Part shown: piece by piece, positions 30,597-39,877 of the stretch
How the letters are laid out: every line of letters begins with the position of its first letter
Numbering within the stretch: position 1 is the first letter of the stretch
DNA from: Polaromonas sp.
Lineage (GTDB): Bacteria; Pseudomonadota; Gammaproteobacteria; Burkholderiales; Burkholderiaceae_C
Assembly: GCA_028291905.1 (NCBI GenBank)
Contig: JAQGNK010000108.1
Location: 1-49,970, forward strand
Direction: 5' to 3'
DNA length: 49,970 nucleotides
The notes under the pieces: model-generated
What the model saw: only the letters and a program-made list of their open reading frames with translations
What the model was told of the DNA's origin: nothing
The model's database searches: none
Position numbers and translations under genes: made by a program

Positions 30597-32369
30597 TCAA
30601 GCTGGCACCGCGCTGCTCATCAAGTCGCCCAGCGCCCGGTACAGCTGGTCCGGCGCGACGGGCTTGTGCAGCAGCGGCACGTCGCTGGCCAGGGCTTCGC
30701 GCAGCCGCTCGGGGGCGGTGTCGCCGGTGATCATCAGGGCGGGCAGCTGCCTGCCGAGCAGGCCGCGCAGCGCGGCGATGGCTTCGGTGCCGGTGCGCTG
30801 CTCGCGCAGCCGGTAGTCGCTGATGACCACATCGGGCGCATGAAGCGCGGCCAGGGCCAGCGCTTCGCCAATCGAGCCGGCGGTGTCGCAGCGGCAGCCC
30901 CAGCCGTGCAGCAGATGCGCCATGCCCAGCAGCACGGCCTCGTCGTCGTCCACCACCAGCACGCGCAGGCCTTGAAGATAGGCCGGGTCAGGCGCCCAGG
31001 CCGGCTCGCCCAGCTTCATCACGGCGCAGCTCCGGGGCAGCGCCAGCCGGAAGACACTGCCGCGCCCCGGCCTGGACGACAGCGACAACGTGCGTCCCAG
31101 CGCCTGCGCCAGCCCCTGGGCAATCGCCAGGCCCAGGCCCAGCCCCTTGCGGCGGTCGCGCTCCGGGTTGCCCAGCTGGTGAAATTCGCGAAAGATGTCT
31201 TGCTGGTTTTCAGGCGCAATGCCGATGCCGGTGTCCCAGACTTCAACCAGCGCCAGCTGGCCGCGCTGGCGGCAGGTGATGAGGACGCCGCCGCGCTCGG
31301 TGTAGCGGATGGCGTTGGAGACGAGGTTGCGCAGGATCATCTCCACCAGCGTAGGGTCGGAGTCGATGGCGAGCTGGGTTTCACGCGAGCGGTACACCAT
31401 GCCCTTGGCATCGGCCAGCGGCGCCAGGTCATTTTCGATCTTGTGCAGCAGCGTCTGCAGCGCAAAGGGCTGGATGTGCGGCTTGACCACGCCGGCGTCG
31501 ATGCGCGAGAAATCCAGCAGGGTGTTGAGCATCTCGCTGGACGCCACGGAAGCCGAGCGGGCGCAGCCCAGCACCTCGCGCTGGTGCGGGTTCAAAGGGG
31601 TCTGGCCGAGCACTTCCAGGAACAGGCCTTGCGCATGGATCGGCTGGCGGAGGTCGTGGCTGGCCGCCGCAAGAAATTTGGACTTAGCGGCATTGGCCTC
31701 TTCCGCTTCATGGCGCGCCGCTTCGGCGATGACGGTTTTATTGCGCAGCTGCTCCATCAGCTCGATGTTTTCAAAACGCAGGTCAATGGAAGTGCGGGCG
31801 GTGCGGGCAACGTTGAGGGCCTGCCCCATCATGGTGACGAAGTACAGCAGGCCGGCCACGCCCAGGGCGCTGTAGGCCGGGTTGCCCACCAGCAGCAGCT
31901 TGGTCACGACGACGCTGATCTGGGCGATCAGGAAGCCCAGGAACACTGGCAGCACCGGCGACAGCAGCGACATCGAATTGGCAGCCACGCCGGTGAGCAC
32001 GGCAAAGACCAGCACGCTGCCCTGGACATTGCCGGTGTCCAGGCCGACCCACATCAAGGCGCCCCAGATGGCGCCGTCCATGACATTGAGCGCCATCAGC
32101 ACCCAGACCAGGCGAGGCGCATCCGCATTGGACACGGACCTGGCGAGCTGGCGTCTTGCGTGAAGCCAGCAGGACACCTTGGACAGCGCGGCCAGCAGGC
32201 ACCAGCTGCCCAGCAGCACCGCACCGCACTCGTCGGCAAGCACGCCGAACACCAGGGCCAGCAGTACAAACGTCGGAATCACCGAGCTGCCCACGTTCGC
32301 GCAGAGCAGCCGCACCTGCTCCACCAGCACGCGGCCCTCGGCCAGCCGCAGCAGCGTGATCGGCATCAC
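30597..32369 (-). CDS. Hybrid sensor histidine kinase with C-terminal receiver domain
   Basis: Multi-TM N-terminus; H-box FLAAASHDLRQPIHAQGLFLEVL; N/G boxes NLVSNAIRYTERGG, VWDTGIGIAPENQQ, GLGLGLAIAQGLA; receiver LRVLVVDDDEAVLLGM...VVISDYRL. Confidence 0.95.
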   Translation of the reverse strand: MMPITLLRLAEGRVLVEQVRLLCANVGSSVIPTFVLLALVFGVLADECGAVLLGSWCLLAALSKVSCWLHARRQLARSVSNADAPRLVWVLMALNVMDGAIWGALMWVGLDTGNVQGSVLVFAVLTGVAANSMSLLSPVLPVFLGFLIAQISVVVTKLLLVGNPAYSALGVAGLLYFVTMMGQALNVARTARTSIDLRFENIELMEQLRNKTVIAEAARHEAEEANAAKSKFLAAASHDLRQPIHAQGLFLEVLGQTPLNPHQREVLGCARSASVASSEMLNTLLDFSRIDAGVVKPHIQPFALQTLLHKIENDLAPLADAKGMVYRSRETQLAIDSDPTLVEMILRNLVSNAIRYTERGGVLITCRQRGQLALVEVWDTGIGIAPENQQDIFREFHQLGNPERDRRKGLGLGLAIAQGLAQALGRTLSLSSRPGRGSVFRLALPRSCAVMKLGEPAWAPDPAYLQGLRVLVVDDDEAVLLGMAHLLHGWGCRCDTAGSIGEALALAALHAPDVVISDYRLREQRTGTEAIAALRGLLGRQLPALMITGDTAPERLREALASDVPLLHKPVAPDQLYRALGDLMSSAVPA

Positions 32370-32373
32370 GAGG

Positions 32374-33168
32374 TCAACCGATCAGCCCGCTGCGACGCGC
32401 GGCCAGCATCACCTGCGAGCGGCTGGACACCCCCAGCAGGCCGAGCACCGCCTGCACATGCCCGCGCACCGTGAACTCCGACAATTCCAGGCGCCGTGCA
32501 ATTACCTTGTTGGACAGGCCTTCGCACAGCAAATCGAGCACCTCGCACTGCCGGGGCGTCAGGCGCGGCCGGGGCATGTCATGGGCCAGCATGCCGTGCG
32601 CCATGTCGGCATTCGGATCAGGCAAGGTGCCGCCCAGAACCTGCTCGATGACCTGGATGATCTTTTCGGCCGTGTCGGCCTTGGAGACAAAAGCCGCCGC
32701 GCCCCGCGACAAGGCCAGACGAACGGTTTCAGGCTCGGCGGCCGACGACAGCATCACCACCGGCACGCCCGGCCAGCGCTGCCTGAACAAGCCCAGCCCT
32801 TCAAGCCCGTTGACGCCTTGCAGCTGAATGTCGAGCAGCACCAGCGCGGGCGGCGCGGCGGCGGCGCGCACCGCCTGCTCGATGGAGGACGCCTCCAGCA
32901 CCTCGACCTGGGGCAAGCCGGCCAGCAGCACCAGGCGCATGCCGGAGCGAAACAGCGCATGGTCATCGACCAGCAGGATGCTCAGGCCCGGCAAGTCCGG
33001 CAGCGCCCGGCTGGCGGCGGGCAGCGCTGCATTGGCAGGCATGGCGCCGTGCCATGCCTGGGCAGCGCTGCCCTGCCCTGGCGGGCCGGAGGCGACAGCA
33101 TTTTTCAACATCTGCGATGCCAAGCTTGTGAATGGCCTAGACAGACTGCTCGTTCCACGCCGTTCCAC
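32374..33168 (-). CDS. NarL/FixJ-type response regulator
   Basis: ILLVDDHALFRSGMRLVLLAG...VLLDIQLQGVNGLEGL; HTH LTPRQCEVLDLLCEGLSNKVIARRLELSEFTVRGHVQAVLGLLGVSSRSQ; likely start at 33111. Confidence 0.93.
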   Translation of the reverse strand: MERRGTSSLSRPFTSLASQMLKNAVASGPPGQGSAAQAWHGAMPANAALPAASRALPDLPGLSILLVDDHALFRSGMRLVLLAGLPQVEVLEASSIEQAVRAAAAPPALVLLDIQLQGVNGLEGLGLFRQRWPGVPVVMLSSAAEPETVRLALSRGAAAFVSKADTAEKIIQVIEQVLGGTLPDPNADMAHGMLAHDMPRPRLTPRQCEVLDLLCEGLSNKVIARRLELSEFTVRGHVQAVLGLLGVSSRSQVMLAARRSGLIG

Positions 33169-34525
33169 TCACCGTTTTGCCCTCGAAGGTGCCGGTTACG
33201 CTGGCAACGCCTTCGTAGGTCGGCCTGGTCGGCACCGGGAATTCCTGCGAATCCATCAGGCTGGTGACGGTCAAGGAGGCATTGAAGGAGGGAATCTCAA
33301 TCAGGAACTGCATGTTGAAGGTGGTTTTGGACACAGGGCTGGTCCAGGTCCTGCCAATGGGCGTCAGGAAGGAATCCACCAAGTAAGTGGTGCCGTCGGC
33401 GCGCTGCACGGTCACTTGGCTTGGTGCCTTTTTATTGAGCACCGGGGCACCGCTGGTGTAGGTCGCGTAGTTCGAGAGGCACACGCCGTTGTCCAGCTGC
33501 ATCGCTTGCAAGACCCATTTGACCGGATTGATGGCGGTGCCGAAGGCGCCGTATTCATGGTCCATCCAGGTGACGCCGCTCACGTCGAGCTTTTCGCCGC
33601 CTATCGTGACGGTGCCCGAGGTTTGCAGGCGCGTCAGCGAGTAGTAGTAGTTGTTCTTCTGCAGGTGCGTAGCGGCATTGGTGTCAAAGCTGCCACCGCC
33701 GTTGACGCCGGTGCCCCAGACGATCAGGGGCGGGCCGTTTTGCGACAGCTTCAGGTCAAAGTCCACCAGGGTGCCGGTGGCTTCGTCCACCAGGGCGGCC
33801 TTGACCTTCATGTTCTTGCTGGGGTCGGCCCACGGCGCGTCCATGGTGACATAAGTGAACAAGGCCTTCGCCGTGGCACCCGTGCCGCCGCCGCCGACCA
33901 GCGTGACGGTGGGCAGCGAGGTGTAGCCGACGCCGGCGCCGAACAGCACCACATTGGCGACCTTGCCGGTGGCGCCGTCCAGCACCGCAATGCCGGAAGC
34001 CAGGACGCCGCCGCCGCCGCTGATTTGAACCGTCGGCGCCGAGGTGTAGCCGCTGCCGGGGTTGGTCAGCTCCAGGGCCGACAGCTTGTTGGCCGGGTCG
34101 CCCAGCTTGACCGACCAGTCCTTGGTCACATCGCTCTGCGCCCAGTTGTCGGCATCGAACATGAAGGGTGGGATGTAGGGCGTAGTGCGCTGGTAATTCT
34201 TGTTGTTGGCAATGTCGGACAGCATGATCTGGCTGAAGGCAAAGCCGTCCTTGGCAAACGAGGCGGTATTGATCTCGAAGCCGAAGGTGCGCGTGCCGGC
34301 CTTGAGCGTGCCGATGTGCCACCACCATTCAGTGGGTGCGCCCCGGTGAAGGTAGTGGTCGGCGGGCAGGCGGATCTGCACAGCGCTCGAAGGGATGGGC
34401 GTGGGGCCGGGCACCGGCACAGGCACGGGGTCATCGCTGCCGCCGCAGCCCGCCAGGCCGAAGAAGGGGGCCATGGCCGCAGCATAGGCGGCTCCGAGGG
34501 CAAATTGGCGTCGGTGCAGAGTCAT
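33137..34525 (-). CDS. Tat/lipobox-exported CrtC/AttH-like lipocalin-fold protein with inserted GSGYTSAPTV repeats
   Basis: MTLHRRQFALGAAYAAAMAPFFGLAGCGGSDD signal; APTEWWWHIGTLKAG; VSGVTWMDHEYGAFG; insertion with two GxGYTSxPTV repeats. Confidence 0.72.
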   Translation of the reverse strand: MTLHRRQFALGAAYAAAMAPFFGLAGCGGSDDPVPVPVPGPTPIPSSAVQIRLPADHYLHRGAPTEWWWHIGTLKAGTRTFGFEINTASFAKDGFAFSQIMLSDIANNKNYQRTTPYIPPFMFDADNWAQSDVTKDWSVKLGDPANKLSALELTNPGSGYTSAPTVQISGGGGVLASGIAVLDGATGKVANVVLFGAGVGYTSLPTVTLVGGGGTGATAKALFTYVTMDAPWADPSKNMKVKAALVDEATGTLVDFDLKLSQNGPPLIVWGTGVNGGGSFDTNAATHLQKNNYYYSLTRLQTSGTVTIGGEKLDVSGVTWMDHEYGAFGTAINPVKWVLQAMQLDNGVCLSNYATYTSGAPVLNKKAPSQVTVQRADGTTYLVDSFLTPIGRTWTSPVSKTTFNMQFLIEIPSFNASLTVTSLMDSQEFPVPTRPTYEGVASVTGTFEGKTVSGTAWNEQSV

Positions 34526-34656
34526 TTTCTTTCCTTCTTTGATAAATTAAATTTTCAAGCAGTGGCCGGCCAAGCCGGCCCTGCGGGTTCAGGGCATTGC
34601 CGCCACAAGCCAGAGCGCAAATCAGCTTGACTTGCCATCGCTGCGGCTCGCGGTGT

Positions 34657-34718
34657 GCTACCAAATAAATAGCTGCTTGCGCAAGCATTGCCTGCGCTGC
34701 AGCCTTGTTTTGTTTAAA
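34657..34718 (+). repeat. Interspersed ~60-bp repeat, orientation A
   Basis: gctaccaaataaatagctgcttgcgcaagcattgcctgcgctgcagccttgttttgtttaaat. Confidence 0.85.
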
Positions 34719-34747
34719 TCTTGCAGCTGCGGGTCAGCGGGGCCGCT

Positions 34748-36457
34748 CTAGGCGATCACATCGACCAGCTGCATCATCCCCAGGTCTTCATGGTCCAGCG
34801 CATGGCAGTGCCAGACGTATTTGCCGGTGAAGTCGGTGAAGCGCATGCGAAAGGTGATGCTGCCGTTGGGCGGCACCGGCAGCGTGTCGGCCCAGAAAGG
34901 CGTGACCGCCTCGCCGTTGACCCGAACCACATAGCTGTCGTTGACATGGATGTGAAACGGATGCGGATAGTCGTTCAGGCTGTTGATGGTCCACTCTTCC
35001 ACCGCATTGAGCGCCACCGTCTGGGTGGTGGTCAGCGACGACTGGAAAGGCGCCAGCTTGGCCGAGGCGCTGGCATCGCCCGACACAAACACTTTGTCCA
35101 CCAAGAAGCCGGTCACGCCGTCGCCGGCCGGGATGAACCAGCCTTCGTCCGGCACCGGCTGGGGCAGCCGGTTGCTGGTCTTTTCCAGAATCGCCAGCAC
35201 CAGGTTGCGCTGCTTGCCGCCGTGGCTGGCCAGTTCGGCATCGGTGATGGGCAGGTGGTCGGCATAGCGCGGCAGGTTGGCCGCCAGCGGCAGCGCGGTC
35301 GTCATCGGCAGGCCCTCGACCACGATGCGGGCCACGATCTCTTCCTTGTCTTCGCTCGACGGCGCCAGCGCGGCGCGCAGGAAATAAGTGCCGGGCACAT
35401 TGCTGGCCTTGACCACCAGCGAATGCCGCCCGCCCGGATACACCGCGTTGCCCGGCCACTGCTGGTTGCCAAACTCGGTCGAGGTGGCCTTGTTGATCGG
35501 CTTGAACTTGCGGTCGAACACGTTGCCGTCCCGGGCGTAGGCCAGCAGGGTATGGCCGTCGAGCACCGGGTTGAAGGGGTAGAACGACGCGGTGTTGATG
35601 AAGTGCCAGTTCTGCACTTCGCCGGGGCGCATCACGAGGGTCGGCTGGTAGGCGCCGTTGAGCAAAAACGCCGAGGTGTCGGTGGTTACCGAGTCGTAGA
35701 ACGACTCGGTCTTGCCGTCCTTGTTGAGGTTGACCTTGTGGACATGGATGACGCGCTCGCGGATCTCGGGCGAGGTGATGAACTTGTCGGCCGGGTCGCG
35801 GATGATGATGGCGCCGAACATGCCGCTGGACACCTGCACGTTCGATGAGCCGTGCAGGTGCGGGTGATACCAGTAGATGCCGTTGGTGTGGTCCAGCGGA
35901 ATCGTCAGCTCGTGCTGGCGGCTCTGGCCGGGCAGCACGCCGCCCTCGGCGGTATCGACCACATAGTCGCCAAACACGCCGGGCCTGAATTCCTTCGGGT
36001 CAACATGCAGGCCATGGAAATGCAGGTTGGTGCTGTTCTGGTGGTTGAGGTAGGCCAGCTTGGACTGCCTGGGCACATTGGCCGGCAGCTTGTTGTTGAG
36101 CTTGATGCGCAGCGTGTTGCCGACCGCCAGCACCAGGGTGGGCGCCATGTACTGGCCGTTGAAGCTGCGCAGCGCGGTCGCGGTTTTTTTGGCGACGCCG
36201 GGGTAGGCGGTGGCCTGCGCGCCAGCGATGGTCAGCACCTGCGACGCGTATTGCGCATCCAGGTCAAGGCTCAGCTTGCCGCCGGTAGAGGCTAGAGTCT
36301 GCGGGTCAGGCAGCGTGTCGGCGGTGGCAAAGTTGTCATCGGAGCCGCCGCAGCCGGCCAGCGGCACCAGCGCGGTGCCGACAGACAGGCCGAATGCCCA
36401 GCGCAGGGTATCGCGGCGTTTTGCATCCGGCAGGAGGGTCGAAGCAGAAGTCGTCAT
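34748..36457 (-). CDS. Multicopper oxidase (CotA/CueO-like), exported putative lipoprotein
   Basis: Copper motifs TNLHFHGLHVDP, YWYHPHLHGSS, YPHPFHIHVN, VWHCHALDHEDLGMM; KRRDTLRWAFGL...VPLAGCGGSDD; start MTTSAST chosen. Confidence 0.93.
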   Translation of the reverse strand: MTTSASTLLPDAKRRDTLRWAFGLSVGTALVPLAGCGGSDDNFATADTLPDPQTLASTGGKLSLDLDAQYASQVLTIAGAQATAYPGVAKKTATALRSFNGQYMAPTLVLAVGNTLRIKLNNKLPANVPRQSKLAYLNHQNSTNLHFHGLHVDPKEFRPGVFGDYVVDTAEGGVLPGQSRQHELTIPLDHTNGIYWYHPHLHGSSNVQVSSGMFGAIIIRDPADKFITSPEIRERVIHVHKVNLNKDGKTESFYDSVTTDTSAFLLNGAYQPTLVMRPGEVQNWHFINTASFYPFNPVLDGHTLLAYARDGNVFDRKFKPINKATSTEFGNQQWPGNAVYPGGRHSLVVKASNVPGTYFLRAALAPSSEDKEEIVARIVVEGLPMTTALPLAANLPRYADHLPITDAELASHGGKQRNLVLAILEKTSNRLPQPVPDEGWFIPAGDGVTGFLVDKVFVSGDASASAKLAPFQSSLTTTQTVALNAVEEWTINSLNDYPHPFHIHVNDSYVVRVNGEAVTPFWADTLPVPPNGSITFRMRFTDFTGKYVWHCHALDHEDLGMMQLVDVIA

Positions 36458-36482
36458 GGCAAAGTCCTCTTGCACGATAAGG

Positions 36483-37583
36483 TCAGGCGAAGGCCACCAG
36501 CACAGGCGAGGCCTGCACGGTGACCGAGGGGAACTGGCCGCAGGCCGAGGCGCGGTTGTCGCCCCAGGCATGCACGCCGCGATCATTCAGGGCCAGCACA
36601 TGGCCGACACCGGCCGCCAGCTGAGTGACGTTCGACAGTTCCTTGAAGCGCAGCGGTTTTGAAGAAAAAGCCAGCCCCTGCCGGCCCATCTGCCCCATGC
36701 CGTTCCAGCCCCAGCCAAACACATCGCCCTGCGTCGAGGTGGCCACGGTGTAGAACATGCCGGCGTCAATCTGGGCGACCGGGAAATCGGTCTTGATGCG
36801 GTGCGGGCTGGTGAAATAGGCGGCAGCCAGCCTGGGGTTCAGCGCTTCGCCGACCTGCCCGAAATTGTTGGCGCCCCAGCCCCACAGGCGGCCCATGGCA
36901 TCGACAGCGAAACTGTGGGTGTCGCCAGCGGCGATGCGCTTGACGGGCGCCGGCAGCGCCACCTGCACAGGCCTTGCGCTTTGCGCCAGGTGGCCCGCGC
37001 CCAGCTGGCCCGCCCCATTGGCACCCCAGGCCCAGACCTTGCCGCTGCGGTCCAGCGCCAGCACATGGCCGTGGCCCGCCGCCAGCGCGGCAATCCGGCT
37101 CAAGCCTGTGATGGGTGCGGGCGCTTCCAGCCGTGAAGCCGCCTCGCGCCCGAGCTGCCCATGGGCCGGCATGCCCCATGACCAGACCGCGCCGTCGGCA
37201 TACAGGGCAAAGCCGCCGGACTCGGTCAGCGCGACCTGCACCGGCGATGGCGGCAAGCCGGCGACGGCCGAACGCATCGCGCCCTTCTCGGGCGACACCA
37301 CCGGCCGGCACGACAGCACGCTGCCGCTGCGCTCGACACCCACGGTATCGATGTAGCCATCGTTGACCGTGGCGAAAGGCGCGCCGGCATTGAGGGCTCT
37401 GGGAATGGGCTGCGCATAGCGGTTATGGCCGATTTCAGTGGCATTGCTGGTGCACAGCTCGCCCGGATAACCGGGCGGCAGGGTGGCGCCGAGCAGCTTG
37501 ATGCCGCCCCAGCCGTAGGCGCTGCCGTCGCTGGCAAGCGCCACCGAGCGGTCCCGGCCGGCGCTGATCTGGGTGATTTTCAT
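36483..37583 (-). CDS. RCC1-repeat beta-propeller protein
   Basis: Repeated blades: VWSWGMPAHGQLGRE, VWAWGANGAGQLGAGH, LWGWGANNFGQVGEAL, VFGWGWNGMGQMGRQG, VHAWGDNRASACGQF. Confidence 0.92.
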   Translation of the reverse strand: MKITQISAGRDRSVALASDGSAYGWGGIKLLGATLPPGYPGELCTSNATEIGHNRYAQPIPRALNAGAPFATVNDGYIDTVGVERSGSVLSCRPVVSPEKGAMRSAVAGLPPSPVQVALTESGGFALYADGAVWSWGMPAHGQLGREAASRLEAPAPITGLSRIAALAAGHGHVLALDRSGKVWAWGANGAGQLGAGHLAQSARPVQVALPAPVKRIAAGDTHSFAVDAMGRLWGWGANNFGQVGEALNPRLAAAYFTSPHRIKTDFPVAQIDAGMFYTVATSTQGDVFGWGWNGMGQMGRQGLAFSSKPLRFKELSNVTQLAAGVGHVLALNDRGVHAWGDNRASACGQFPSVTVQASPVLVAFA

Positions 37584-37698
37584 GGGGTCGTCCTTAAAGT
37601 GAACAAGCTCGATACCTCGGCATGGGCTATTCCCGTCCGCAGCGCAAGGCGAGGTTGTCGATGGCGTTCAGGAACTCGGCGGCAAAAAATCTGCATCG

Positions 37699-38385
37699 CT
37701 ACTGCCTGAGCACAAAGGCAGCCAGCGCCTTGAGTTCTTGCGGGCTGAGCGCGGCGAACGCGGGCATGGGCACGGCGCCCCATTTGCCCGCGCTTCCGGC
37801 CCGGATGCTGGCTTCAAGCCGGGCCTGGGCCTGCGCATCGCCTTTGTATTTCAGCGCCACGTCGCGGTACGCCGGGCCGACTATCTTCTGGTTGATGGCG
37901 TGGCAGCCAAGGCATGCGTTGGCGCCCAGCAAGGCCTGCACATCGACAGCCCTGGCCGCCGCCGGCGGAGCAACGGGAGGCGCAGGCACCGCCGAAACGG
38001 CTGAAGGCGCCGGCTGGGCGCCGCCGTAAGCCACGGCCAGGTACTCGCCGATGGCGTTGATGTCCTGGTCGCTCAGCGGCGCGGCGTAGGCATGCTGCAT
38101 CTTGCGCACTTCCGCAGTCCACTGCGGCTGGGTCATGGCCGGCGGCTGCAGCTTGATGTAATCGGCGGAATGGCAGATGCCGCACTTCTGCAGGGCAAGT
38201 TGGTAACCCGGCAGGATCGAAGGCTTGAGCGCGGCGGTCTCAGGCGGCAGCTTGATCGACAGCCCCTTCGCGGGCTTCACCGCTGGCACTGCCGCCTGCG
38301 TTGCGCCAGGCCCTGCCGGCTGCGCCATTGCCGCGCCGCAGGCAAGCCCCAGGGCCAGCAGCAACAGACATTTGAAGTTCATCAT
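37699..38385 (-). CDS. Exported diheme cytochrome c (SorB-like domain plus class I cytochrome c domain)
   Basis: Signal peptide; two heme motifs CGICH and CLGCH; PAYRDVALKYKGD...GAVPMPAFAALSPQELKALAAFVL. Confidence 0.88.
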   Translation of the reverse strand: MMNFKCLLLLALGLACGAAMAQPAGPGATQAAVPAVKPAKGLSIKLPPETAALKPSILPGYQLALQKCGICHSADYIKLQPPAMTQPQWTAEVRKMQHAYAAPLSDQDINAIGEYLAVAYGGAQPAPSAVSAVPAPPVAPPAAARAVDVQALLGANACLGCHAINQKIVGPAYRDVALKYKGDAQAQARLEASIRAGSAGKWGAVPMPAFAALSPQELKALAAFVLRQ

Positions 38386-38394
38386 CGCCTGCTC

Positions 38395-39621
38395 CTAGAC
38401 CGCGACGATGCGGGTGACTTCCACCACATTGCGCGCATAACCGCCAGGGTTCCAGCTGGCGGTGGCGGGCTGCGCATCGCCCTGCATGCTTGTCGCGCGG
38501 ACGTGCAGGCTGACAGCGCCTTTTTTCGAGGGCGTGAACGGCAGGCTCCACTCCCGAAATGAATAGCGCCCGAGGTCCTTGCCCAGCGCCGCGTCCCGCC
38601 ACTGCTGGCCGTCTTCGGAAACCTGCACTTTTTTGATGCCGCTGCCGCCGTCGAAGGCAATGCCCTTGAGCAGCGCGGCACGCCCGGCCGCAATGCGCGC
38701 GCCATCGGCCAGGCTGGTGATGAACGAGCGCACCGGCAGGCTGGTGATGGGCCGGGTGGCCGTGGGCGCGGTGCCTGCCGGCACGCACAGGCAGGCGTTG
38801 TCGGGCACGCGGTAGGCGGTTGACATGAAAAAGCCTTCAAAGCCGTGGTCAAGCACTTCGATATCGCTCAGGTGCTTGACCCAGTAGGTACCGAAATAGC
38901 CCGGCACGATCAGCTTGATGGGGTAACCATTGAGAAAAGGAATGTCCGTGCCGTTCATGCTCCAGGCAATCAGGGGCTCGGCACTCAGGGCCAGGTCGAT
39001 GTTGAGCGCCTTGACGAAATCAGGCGTGGCGGGCAGTACGGGCGCATCCAGGCCATTAAATGACACCTGTTTGGCGCCGGGCATGACGCCCGCTTTTTCA
39101 AGCACCGCACGCAGCGGCACGCCGACCCAGCGCGCATTGCCCATCGATCCGTTGGCCAGTTGCGCGCCGAAGACACGCGGCTCCGAAAAGGCGCGGCTGT
39201 TGCCCGAGCATTGATTCACCGCCACCACCTCCGCCGGCTCGGCCAGCGCCTTCAGATCGGCCAGGGAAAGCGACAGCGGCTGCCTGACATGGCCGCCGAC
39301 CTTGAGCCGGTAGGCCTGCGCGTCAATGCGCGTCGGGAAATTGGCCAGGTGGTAGCGCACGAAGAAAGCATCGTTCGGCGTGATGGCGCCTTCGGCAAAC
39401 ACCTTGAACGGCGTTTCCAGGTGCGGCGGCCGCGTGGTGATGCGCAGCAAAGGCCGCTTTTGCGGGTAAGCCACCAGTTCGCGGGCGCCGTTGCCGAAAG
39501 GCAGGTTTTCATTGCCGGCGGCCAGGCCGCGCAGCGGCAGGGCGCCAAGGCTGGCGGCTGCCAGGCCGGCACGCCGGACAAACTGCCGCCTGGCGATGTC
39601 ATGCTCATTGCTGCGGTGCAT
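38395..39621 (-). CDS. SorA-like sulfite oxidase / sulfite dehydrogenase molybdopterin subunit
   Basis: Tat signal ARRQFVRRAGLAAASLGALPL; NDAFFVRYHLANFP; VVAVNQCSGNSRAFSEPRVFG; GYPIKLIVPGYFGTYWVKHLSDIEV. Confidence 0.88.
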   Translation of the reverse strand: MHRSNEHDIARRQFVRRAGLAAASLGALPLRGLAAGNENLPFGNGARELVAYPQKRPLLRITTRPPHLETPFKVFAEGAITPNDAFFVRYHLANFPTRIDAQAYRLKVGGHVRQPLSLSLADLKALAEPAEVVAVNQCSGNSRAFSEPRVFGAQLANGSMGNARWVGVPLRAVLEKAGVMPGAKQVSFNGLDAPVLPATPDFVKALNIDLALSAEPLIAWSMNGTDIPFLNGYPIKLIVPGYFGTYWVKHLSDIEVLDHGFEGFFMSTAYRVPDNACLCVPAGTAPTATRPITSLPVRSFITSLADGARIAAGRAALLKGIAFDGGSGIKKVQVSEDGQQWRDAALGKDLGRYSFREWSLPFTPSKKGAVSLHVRATSMQGDAQPATASWNPGGYARNVVEVTRIVAV

Positions 39622-39877
39622 GGATTTCCATTTGGATTTGAATAAACACAGCCGACCCGTTACATGACCTTAAGGAAGCAGCCGGCAGCAAGTGCCAGCC
39701 ACACAAGATGTTTCAGTTTCCGCTTTTTGTAAATTTATGTATATAGTTAAAACTGACTGGTTGCCAGTTTCTGCCATCAAGTGCTCAAATTGTTTCAAAC
39801 CGATTCTAATTTTTCAATTTATGCCAGACACTGGCCTGATGCGCTGGCCGGGCAGTCTTTACATTGAAGGAAACCCC

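Noticed and set aside
30525-32474. 649-aa plus-strand ORF antisense to the hybrid histidine kinase
   Set aside because: His/Gln/Arg-rich translation typical of the reverse strand of GC-rich genes; the minus-strand kinase has clear domains.
32828-34630. 600-aa plus-strand ORF opposite the lipoprotein and response regulator genes
   Set aside because: Antisense shadow ORF in high-GC sequence; supported genes are on the minus strand.
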